Below are positions 18,245 to 30,200 of a stretch of DNA of 64,000 nt, in pieces (the first letter of the stretch is position 1; the number at the start of each line of letters is the position of its first letter). The notes below the pieces were generated by a model. The model had not been told where the DNA came from. It ran no database searches and saw only the letters and a program-made list of their open reading frames with translations. The translations under genes were made by a program, and so were the position numbers. This DNA is from Patiria pectinifera (lineage: Eukaryota > Echinodermata > Asteroidea > Valvatida > Asterinidae): NCBI GenBank assembly GCA_029964075.1, contig CM057144.1, forward strand, positions 13,043,281 through 13,107,280. Direction: 5' to 3'.

Positions 18245-21200
18245 GTATGTTCTGAACGACCGGACACTTATGGAGTCATGGTTTGTATTCCCATATAAAC
18301 AGGCAGCCTGGAGTCCGGTAATGTTCATGCGGCAAATTGGATTCCAAGAAATGAAGACTTGTCAAAACAAAAAGTTTTGAAAAGTACCATTGGATGTTTA
18401 AGAAATGGATCTGTCACGACACTAAAGATCTAAAGCAAGACAATGATACCTATTTGGTGTCCAGAAAAGAAGTCCGGAATTCCAATATCTTACCAATAAT
18501 TACCAGCACTCCAGGTTGCATGTCCCACATTGTCGGATTGTTGTGTTTTAATGTTTGTTTGTTTGTCTAGTTGTTGGTTTAGTTGTTTACAGTTGCAGGT
18601 GTTCCGGCGTGTAGACCGATGTCGCAGCAAAAGCTGGCTACAAGAACAACTCAGAAAATTTGTCTCTTTAATTTCCCCATGTGTGCAACAAAATCTCTTG
18701 CCTGATCGAATGAATAAAGTTTGTAATGCGACAATTTTTTTTTCAGTTCAAAGTGCATTATTTTCTTCATGTAAAAGAAGTTTTTATAGGAACATGAAAC
18801 ACAATGATGTGTCATTAAACAATGACATCTTAATGTCATTGTTTAACATTAATAGCACCTTTTGTGGTGTTCAAAACATTTAGCTTTAAATGTTTTGAAA
18901 AGTCAACTCTGGAATTTGGAAAGGGCATTTATCAATCCCATGAACCCTAACCTTCCCAAATCCTCCAACATTCTCTTTGAGAAATGGAGGATTTTGCAGG
19001 ATTGAGGTCATATGGCAAAAAGATGTGGTTGATTTTGGAGGATGCACTGTGTCAAGGTCTTGGGCCAGACCTTGTGTTGTTTATGCTCAGCCGTGCATAC
19101 ATTTAGGCCTATATTATACCTGAAATCCTCCGCACTGCTCCAGGATGTCACTGGCTCTGCCTCGACATAATAGACAGTGATTGACAGAGGATTTTGCAGG
19201 ATTGAGGCAGTGGTCACCCCTCCGAGGACCACATTCAAGAAATAACAGATGATTTTGGAGGATTGAGGCTGTATGCAATTTTGACATGAAGGCAGTTGGA
19301 GGTTTTTGCAGGATTGAGGTTGCATCCTAGCAAAAATGCCAAGGTAGTGAGTTGGAGTTACTTAAACAAATCACCAGATTTCTTGCACATTTTTGTCAAT
19401 TGTTTGTCTAAGTTTTAAGAGCAATTTACCATGTTCAATTCATGTAAGTGAAACATTCAAATCACAACTGAACATATTCAAAATAATCTTATAAGCAGTG
19501 AAAGTTCTAGAAATTGTTCTACGAATTGCACGGAATGTAGGCACGTCTGCCAACATGATTTAAAAAAAAAATACTTTACGTGTATTTATTTTCATCTGCT
19601 GTAGGGTTGAAGACAACATAGAACTAATTAACATGCGTGAGTGGACCCCACTCCGTGTGTAATTGAACATAATCCATTTTGCATCGTGGCGATTTAGGCC
19701 ATTTCCCGGTCACAGTCAGTGCATTTAGACAGGTTGTGTGAGCCAATTAAATCAATAAGTCATTAAAAATGGCATAATGAGCTGGGCTGTTGAGTTTGGA
19801 ATGATAGAGAGGCAGTGTATATTGGCGCCTTTGTGGGGATATAGACGGAAGTAAAATGTGCTTTGATTGAACTAAATTTACAAATATTTGAAATCTGTTC
19901 TCAGTTCCTCTTGTCACAAGTCAAAAAGGAAAACTAAAATCCAAAATAAATTGTTGTCTTGTCCTTTGATTGTATTAACCCTCCTATGCAAACATACATT
20001 CTGTGCCAACTTGTCCCTTCAGTCAAAATCAAACAAGTGACTGTTTTCAACAGTTAAGAATTCCCAGTCTACATGTACATAAAGCAGGATTGACTGGCTG
20101 GGACTGTTTAATTAACTTGATGCAGCTATGCTTTTGACTCCCGGTGAGTGATAGAACAGCTGTGCCCACAACTTGCCTGCTTTGTCTGTTGACCCAGTTT
20201 GACTAGTCACAGTGCTTGCTTGACATACGATCTGACTGCCGGTGACTAGCCTTTGATAAAAAAAGTATAGCAGGGGAAGTGGAAGTGAACTTTGACTGTC
20301 TGTGACTGTTTAAATAGCAGGAGAGTTAACAGCATATGTGTACATTTAGGTTACAAAAACTACAGATCTATCTGTCTGTATATTTTTGAAGAGCCAGATA
20401 TTTTAAAATTGTATCACAAACTATCTGAAATTTAGACACGACAAAAGAAAAGAATTTTTTAAACAAATTCATTTTCTTGTGTTTGAAAATAAACTGTAGT
20501 TCTCATTGTTTTTTTTATTTGAAATATCTTTGATATAAATCAAATGTGTACATGAATGTGTCCATATTTTCACACCCAAAAAAATCCTGAATTTTTTTTT
20601 TTAATAGCCGTCAAAAATAACCTGCTACACGCAGTTACCGTCTGCTCATTGTTATTCACACCAAACGACTTTATCAAACAATCCATCATCTGTCTGCTTC
20701 GCCGCTTCATGGTCTCAAGATAATGACGTGATCACTCCTCATCTGACATTCATTCTCATTCTCTTCTTCATCATGTGTGACTGGGAGTCATTCATTCATA
20801 TCGGACTAAACCTCACTTTAGTGACGAGTCTCTGCCGCAATCTCATAAAATAAAGTCAGGGATCGGTTAGCGCATCGAGGCAGCTTCTGCCTTGATGACC
20901 TTTGACATGGGTCAACTCTTGCAGCGTCCATGTACACATATTTTGTATGCCATTTTAAAAAATCTCACAGCCACATGAACTTTTTAAAAAATCTCCATGC
21001 AAAGTTATTTTTGAAACTTTTTATCTACCTTTCCAGAAGTGTTTTGCAAAATTTCCGCTTTAAAATTTGGGCCTCACGCCGTGTGGCTCACGGCTCACGC
21101 AATCCACTTTAAATGTAGCAGTTTCCAATAAATTATGTCGGTCAGTGGAGTGACGGCCCGCATCCCCTGAAAACATGACAATTTGCAATCATATGTCATG

Positions 21201-24200
21201 CTATGAAAACGAGTGTATAAAGCATGAGATAATCATTAACAACCTAGCAGGATCCGAATTGATGAATTTGGCAGCGAGAAACCGGGTTATTTGTCACATT
21301 GTGAAAGGCGACTGTCAGAGAATGGTATCGTTTGCTTCTAATCAATAAATGCAAGATATGGTTGCATGTCGGTAGTGACTCCTCGTTCCTTCCTGGTGCC
21401 GAGTACGCGGGGAGCTTCAGTCTTGAAGATGCCTAGCTCTCTTACAGGAAATACCCAACCTCTGCACCCTTGCAATTGTATACCCCTCCCTCCCCCCCCC
21501 AAAAAAAAACACCTAACGTCTCGGACAATCCTGAGATGCAAATCATATTATTTAGCAGACATCAACAAGGTTTGTCTATTTCCAGACTGCAAATCTTTCC
21601 CCTTCAAGCCTTTTTTTTTTTCTTCTTCTTCTTCTACTTCTTCTTCTTCTCCCCCGTCACTCAAGACAAACACGGCGTACCGTGTGGTTCTTGCCAGCTC
21701 GACGATGCAAATCCATTTTTGTAGCACAGTGACGTCACCATCCGGGATGTGCTTTTTACATAGCGGCATCTCTGACGTGACATCACGCACATTATTAGCC
21801 CAGTGCTATTTATAGCCGGCTCTGCCAGGCTCATTGTGCCGCTGGTTATATCCCCGGCCCTGCTCACAACAAAATATGCACTTATCTCCGCACATTAAGG
21901 CAGAAAATACACTAATAAACGGCACATTTTTTAGGCTAATTTTATTTGTTGCGTGGCGTGGGGATCTTAGCAGTGAATAACGCACGGCATTCCTGGCACA
22001 GTCAGAGATTGACTCTGTCTGTGTAACTTAAGACGTGTGGGTTATTGGCTGTGCTTATGCTCCTGCATAATATGCATTATACGCGCCTTGTTATCCTGAA
22101 TTTACTTATACATGACCTTTGAAATAAGCCACTAAAAATCAGTGCTGAAAAAAAATATTGACATTATTTCACATTTTCTCCCCGAGAAATCAGACAAATG
22201 CGTACGTGTACATTAAATTTAGAGAATGTTAAAACAACAAAAAAAGAAAATGTTGACTTTTTCAAACATTGGCGAGTTGATGTTCCGTATTAAAACAAGT
22301 AATGCATTTTTTTTCCAATTACCGAGAGATCTCAAAGTCATCACGAAAGCTTAAAATATTTAGTGACAAATTTGTGTATCCATACAAATTAACATTTGTA
22401 TGGAATGAGAAATTTGGGACAGGTATACCGTATTTTGATTATAATATAAGGCCTTAAATCCAGCAGTTTGCTTAATTTTCTTTATAATAAAATAAACGAA
22501 TACACATGAATGATATACCACGTAATTTAACGTTGGTACAATGTATGAATTGTTACAATGCAATGTAACATTTTCTCGCTCAGTAGCAGCTACATGTATG
22601 ACAGATAAATCTGATGTGTCACAAGTTCATTATTGCATTTATTACTTTAAAAAAACAAAAACATTTTCTGATTTATAAATATATCCGGCACCTTTGACAT
22701 TCTGGACAAAGTAATATTCAATTATAAGTGCATCTATGGCATTTTTTAAATTCAAGTTTACATGTAGTTTTTTCCCCATTTTTAATGTCGAAAATGATGA
22801 CTTGTGGTAAAATAAACTTTTGTTAATTTTACAAATGATACAGACATGGATCGTTATTTATAATTTCTCAGTAGACCAACTCGAACTGTTTATTTCCGTT
22901 CTTTTCTATCTTTAGAGGGAATACAATATTTGCAAACATCGAAAAATACAACTACCAAGATTTTACGAAATACCTTACTAGGATGTTGGTAAATGACAGT
23001 CTAAAGCATCCTGTAAAATTATGGCACCTGTCATTTAAGTCATTTTCAAGAAAATGGTATTTTTGGAAAAATTTCCAACGGTGGTCGGCCGACCACCGTC
23101 GGAAAAACCTAACTATTTTTCAACTACCAGTACTGTTCCAAATTGACCATTTTTTCAGTCCAAATTTTGTTTGCTATTGGTTACATGTTCATGAACGGGG
23201 GCAGGCCAGCTAGACTGGTTCCCTTACCTTACAATTTCCCGGCATCTGTAAATTGATCCATTTTATATTCAGTGGAGTCAAGGAACCAGACTACTTGAAC
23301 GTTTTTGTTTTTCTTGGTTTTTCCAGCATTTTCGAACACAAAACTTCAAACATGTCAACTAACCCCTCAAATAGTTCATTTCTGAAAATTACAGCAAAAG
23401 CCAATGATATGCCCTTATAAGGTAAAGCCTATAATTTTCATTCTACCTCGTGTATATAATCACAGTCTATATTTAAATAAAATGTGCCCGCGTTGAATTT
23501 CCGCGAACCCTTGGCCCATTGTCCGCAGTAGCTCGCCCTAAAAAATTCTAATCAATTTTTGATACCAACTTTTCCAAAGCGAGCAGCGATTTAATTTGAT
23601 CGGTTGGCCCGGCACTACTCCGGCGTATCCCGCTAGGGTTATTTGCAGATATGCCGTCTCATTCGTCATTGTCACTCATTGTCACACTAGCAGGGACACT
23701 AATGGACAATCATATGCTGTAACTGATTACACCTAGTGTCGCTGATTACAGTGCTGTCACTGAACGGACCCACTCCTGTACTTACAGGTAGACGGTCATT
23801 ACAATCACTGCAGTCTGGTTTTCTCTTGCATTTAGCTTTTTCTTTGTTTTTGTTTTGTGGTTAGCGCTTCTGTTGTTTAAAAACCCTCACCCTGCTGAAT
23901 CCAAAAAGATCGAACTATTTCACATTTCAGTTGGGTCTTGTTGGATCGAGTAGTAAATACCTAAAAAATTCTGTTGAAATCTGTTGGATTCAGCAGACAA
24001 CTGAAACCATTCAGAGTCAGATTCTGTTGGGTATTGGTACATTAAATACAATATGTATAAATATACAGATACTTGTTTTTAGTTTATTTATTTATTTATT
24101 TGTTTGCGCAATTTCTGTTGATAACACTTGTATGGGATGATCATAACAAAGTCATTACAAAATTGACTTCACTCTTAATAAGTGCTTTGAAGAAATATTT

Positions 24201-27200
24201 CACTATTAAATATTTCACTATTAATCTTTTAAAATTTGACAGTGTATGAATAATTCTTTACTTTCATATCAAAATATTGCATTTCAAATTCAAGTTCAAA
24301 TTTTACAATTTTTCTGAGTTCAGGGGAAAAATGCGTTGACGAAACATGCAAACCGACATGAAATTTCTTTTTTGAATCCTAAACCCGTTTTGTTATACAC
24401 ATACACTAGTATGTAGACTAATTATTTATCCACAAAAATGATAGGATCAAAGGGATATCATGTTACAATGTACTTAAAAATATGAAATCTAGCCACCACC
24501 TACATACATACACGCGTACATGTACATGTAGTTCCTTTAACCTGGTCACATGCACTGACAAGTTGACTGGATGTGTCATGATGCACTTGTCATTTAAACT
24601 CAATGAATTTATGCAGAAAGAGAATGATCAACTATCAGAGCTTGTAAAAATCAATGCACGCGTACAGCTGACAAATCCATGTGCACATGAATTGAAGAGT
24701 GTGTCCATATACCGGTACTGTACTGCTTTCATTGTGTGCTATGTACATGCATCAATTTCAGTTTTATAAATAGACCTGATTTTGTGATTTTTCTTATTAA
24801 CATTATCCAATGTCACACTGGATTGATTTTTTTAAGAAATCAAAGTGATTTTGATACTGATTACATAAAATGACAATGAGGAATCTTGAAAAAGAGTCAG
24901 AAATTTTGGATTAAATTTAGATATGAAATTCTTTCACACATCATCTGTGGCCAGATATTTATACGTTGACATTTCAATACAGCCTGGGCTATATTTTGAT
25001 ATGATTTTCTTTTGCGTACCACAAGTCATCACATTGAAATTTCATTCGCTGTGATTTTATCGCTTTTTATCCAGTTCAACTCGTACATTGTACATGTATG
25101 AGTCCTAATTGGCCTTTTCACCACATTTCATTTTTTTTTATGTGTTAAATTACCGGTAATGCCGCAAACCTCTGTTAATGAGCCTGGGCCAAGGCCCGGC
25201 TAACCCAGCGATAACTCAATATTGACCAATGCTGAATACAGATTTATAAAATTACATGCCCAAAAATCTGATGCTTGTGATTCCTAAGGGAGCAGTAATG
25301 GCGGTCATATTGCGTGAGTTGTACGAGAGCTTGTGTACGGGTCTTTCGTGTCACCGTGTGTGTGGAACACATGTGCATAGAGGTACATGTACAAGTACAT
25401 CTACATGTACGGTACATGTACTGTATTGCACTGTACACTGTGTGTATGCTGTATTAGGCCAACAAAAAAAAGTCTCCGGTTTCTGGTCTGCGCGCATGTC
25501 GACGTAGCCGTGCGCGTCAGCAAAATAAAAAAGGTTTTTTGTCAATTATGTAAGATGATGTCTTAAAACCGCCGAACTCACTGGTTTGACTGGAATCCTG
25601 ATGACTGCACAATTTTAACGTGTTTTTAGATGGGGTTACGAACTTACGATCAAGTTTAAGATTTATGTGGCCTCTCCAGGCTCCCATATATTTTGCGCTA
25701 AATTTAGTCGGGCACCATTTGCAGACAGCGTTGTAAATTTTAATTGTGTGTTTGGAAGCCAGACTGAGGGAGCGATGGTCGGGTATCTGGAACCTGTGAA
25801 CGCTTATTAATTAGCGCAATATGTAAGGGAGCAGACTAATGACCAGCCTGGCAGCTCGTGCACGATGTCGATGTCGCTGTATGGTCTAAGGTTACTGCCA
25901 GTACCGTTTTCTCAAATTTTGTCTTGACTATCAAAATTTCCCAAAGAATGTTCGTGTCGGTCAAGATTGTAAGTGGGTGCGGAATTCTCAAGCCTTATGA
26001 CCTCAGTGAAGTCACCTCAAGCTCCACTCTGAAAGATATTTTTGAGAGTTTTAAGGGGATCGAAGCGTCATCTGCAACATCAGCCGATTTGAAGAGAAAA
26101 ATAAGTAGGGGGGAAAAAATAAACGGCATCGCCACAACACTTTTGGGGCAAGCTCAATACCAGAAACCGGAGACCTTTTTTTTTTGGCCTCAAGCCCGGT
26201 TCATACTTCACGCGAATGAGAATGCGAATGTGATGCGAATTTGACGTCATGGCATGTTCGCTGCGAAATTCGCCCAAGTTGAAATATGTTCAAGTTTTAC
26301 GAATTTGCAGCGCGACTACTTGCCATGACATCATACTTGCCATGACGTCATACTTGCCATGACGTCATATTTGCCATGACGTCATATTTGCCATGGCGTT
26401 CGCTTTCGCGCCGAGTATGAACTGGGCTTTAGTGTTCATGGCCTATGATAGAATGCACAATTTGCAAAGGCAAGATAGAATTTACGTCTTGTTATAAATA
26501 TCCGCAGCGAGAGCTTGGCCGTGGTTCCTGTGCTCCCACAAATCATTTGTGACACTAAATACTCCTAGGTTATGTTATATGGACTGTTAGCTTCTTGGCA
26601 TAAGTGCCCGTTGATAGCTGCAGTGATAAAAGGTTTCATGTCTATGAGAAGATGACATGACTTAATGTGTGGCGCATCCTCATTGCAAGTACTGAACGAT
26701 TTGGCATGAACTCATAGCTGCATGATTAGATCCTAGCCATATTGATTCATCTAACAATGGGGAGTTTTATTATAATAGGCACTGATAGGGAGCTTTATTA
26801 TAATTCACACTTTCATTGAACAGAAAGGGCCTAAATGTAGCAAACAATATGGATAATTTTCATTTTCACAAAGGGACACACATCTTTACTGATAAATTTG
26901 GGCCAATTAACTATTGTGCTGATTCTAATTACTGGGTTTACATATATATATTAGTTTACCTTTCAAAGAATCATGTGAATGTTTTCTTAATACTGCCTAA
27001 AGGTGTTGCAAGGTAGAAGGTTTGGCAGTTTTTAACCCTAACCCCTCGGTTATATTTACCGGTACTAGAAAGTATCCTGAATCCGCCAAAATCCATCAAT
27101 TTTGCCGTGCAAAAAAATGTTGGTGGCCAGTGAGTCCATCAGAATCCACCAGTTAGGCGGGAGTAAATCTGTTGAGATCCTGAATCCATCAAAGTCTCCC

Positions 27201-30200
27201 AACTGTTCAATATGAAGGTAACCTGAATCCATCAAAATCCTGCAGTACCACTAGGCTTCATGTCCTGAATCCATCAAAATCCCCCAACTTTTTCAATATA
27301 TGGAGGTATCCTGAATCTGCCGAAATCCCCTGAAACAGGGGTGTGGATTTTGATGGATTCAGGTACGTTAGGGTTAATATAGGAGGAACTTCGTGAAAAT
27401 GGTGACGATACAATATGTATCTGTTTTTGCTTACTAACACATCGGCAACAGCCCATGCATCTCTCCTAGATGCCACACTGCACGTTTCAATCATGCATTT
27501 TATTCAATAAGTACACGGATGTCAGACTTTTGTCGCACGTGTGGTTTTCCAGTCATGGCATCATTAAACGGGTTAATGGGATCGGTCTTTTAGTTGCAAA
27601 TGTCACGTCATCATTATATGTTGCTCTCATCGGACCAGAGTCATCAGACAGTGCCCAAAATATTCATGTACAGTCCAATAAAATTAGCCAGTGAATATAC
27701 TGACACCCAATCCTATTTTTGAGTACATTTTACAGTCCCTGTGCATGGGTGTCGATTGGTGGGGGGGGGCCTCACTTTTTTTCATCCCTGAATAAAAATT
27801 GTGGCCTTCTATAACAAAATTAGCTCCGAATAGCCAGTGTTTCCCCTGGCTAATGAAATGGATTGAAACAAAATTTACGCAGTCTGCAAACTGAAAAGAA
27901 TGCAGTGCTCACAAAAAATGAGCGATGATTCCATCTACACATCCAAATTGTGAGTTCTTGATACATAAAGGTCAAGAAAAACGCTCATAAATTAAACAAA
28001 TGTACACAATGTACATTTTTTTTATTAGAATTTCCTTATTGCAAATCTTCACAGCGAGGTGGTGATATTGGCAAAAATCGAGCGAGGTGGTCACTGAAAG
28101 TAGCGAGGTGGGCCGCCTCACGTTTGAATAGGCAGGGGAAACACTGAGAATAGCTACTGGTAATTAAATGACTTCAAACTCGAAAAAGATGTTTAAAAGA
28201 TGATCTTTTACTCAAAAAAATTGGTTTTAGTGGTCAGAAATTGCCTTAGATCGAACCACAAAGAGTCTAGGGCCCCGAACCCCACACCGTTAGGGCTTCG
28301 CGCTCGCATTTGTGCTCAGTAAGGTACATTGTACATGTACATGTACCGGTACATGTACCGTACATGTATGACACCCCCACTTTTGAGAAGCGATTGACGC
28401 CCTTGTGAAGTTGTCCCTGTGAGTAGACCCGCAACAAGTTTTTTCGTGCTTCTGGCCTACATTTGGATATTGCAGTACATTGATTGAAGTGTGGGTACAT
28501 GGGGGGGGGGGGGGGCGGCGTGGATTGTGTGTGTGTAATATAGTACAGTGGGTGGATAGCTGAGCGTTGAATTGCCGAGTCTGCTTCTGATCTCTGTTCC
28601 AGACTGATTTTGTTCTCCTCGAAGAGATTGTCTCCCTTATTTTTTTTTTTTTCCCCTTTACAAATGGGTCAGATTGGTTCAGCTGTTGTCGGGTGGCCAT
28701 CTTGGATGCTGAGATACGGTAACTTGAAATGCTGTATCTCTGTCGATGATTGCTAGAAAATTAGTGGTCATTTGTTTGGGTAATATTTAATACTTTTTAA
28801 AGATTTTTTTAGTCTTTTTATGATCAAATGATACACTGGTAATTTAGCTCCATCTGCTAGTTAGAATGTTTTCAGGGGTCATAAAATTAGTATTTTTATT
28901 TTTAATTTAAAGGGGTTGTACAACATTTGCTTTTGCTGCAATTTTCAGAAATAAATGGATTTGGAGGATAAATATGTTATAGAAAATATTGTTAAACTGA
29001 CTTGTTTCACCTTTTGGGCTTGTACATGTACATGTACATGTAGATGCTGGAAAAAACCCCAAAACAATCACGTTCTTGTAGTCTGGTTCCCTGACCCAAC
29101 TTAAGATGAAACAGAGCAATTTATAGACTTTGAGGAATTGTAAGGTCAGAGAATCAGTCTAGCAGGCTTGTACCCCTTCTCAGGTGTGTAATCAATTGCA
29201 AAGAAAATGCGGAATAACTAAATATGAAAAATTGGAAGTAGTTTTTGGAAAAAAAAACAGTTTTCTCCAACGCTGGTCGGCCGACCAGCATTGGAAAAAT
29301 ACAAATTTTCTTTAAAATGTCAGCACACCAAGAGCCACGATTTTACAGGATGCTTTAGAATGTCACTCCTTAACAATCCAGTAAGGTATTTTGTAATATT
29401 TTGATCATTTTGGCTTTTGATGTTTGCAAATGTTGTATCTTCCCTTAAAAATAGGCCTATGGAGAAAAAAAATATTCACAGAACCTTATATTTCCCAAAC
29501 CTTCCAAACTTTGTTGTACATGATTTCAAAGAAACCGTTGTCAATTGTCCAGTTTTATTTTTTGTTGTGTGATTTTCATTTGGGTCCAGTCATCAAGAAC
29601 ATTGTTAAATTTTAGCCAGAATTAAAAAAAAAACCTAAGTGACGTCCCTGTCTGATTTGTGGGAACAAGTACCGGTATAAGTCCCCCAAAGCAAATGTGA
29701 GTCATATACCATGGTTGATTTTTTCCCCACAGATCTCACCTTTGTCATAAAACCATCTCGTTAACATTTTCAAGAAGTAGGAGAGGAAAATGTATAGGCT
29801 GTCCGTTTTCGATTAACCCTAACCATGCTGAAAGTAACACAAAGCAACAATGGTAAAAAGTTGTTGCATACTGTTGCATTTAGCAGCCGACTCTAGTCCC
29901 CGTGCTTTGTTGCATCTTGTTGCATTTAGCAGGGTCACTGCTCTTAGTGCCAAGGCAATACAACAGAATCCACTGTTGCATTTGGTTGCATTTAGGGTAA
30001 CTACTTGGTGCCAAGGCTGGTATGCACTGGGTTCACTGCACAATGCAACGGAATCCACCGTTGCAATTTGTTTCATTTAGCATGGTTCTTACTTCAGTTG
30101 TGTTGGATATCATTGTATTTAGCAGGGTACCTCAAGAATACCCGATGGGGTTAGGGTTAATTTTTTGGAGGATTTTGTAGGATTGAGGCTGAATTTTGGA

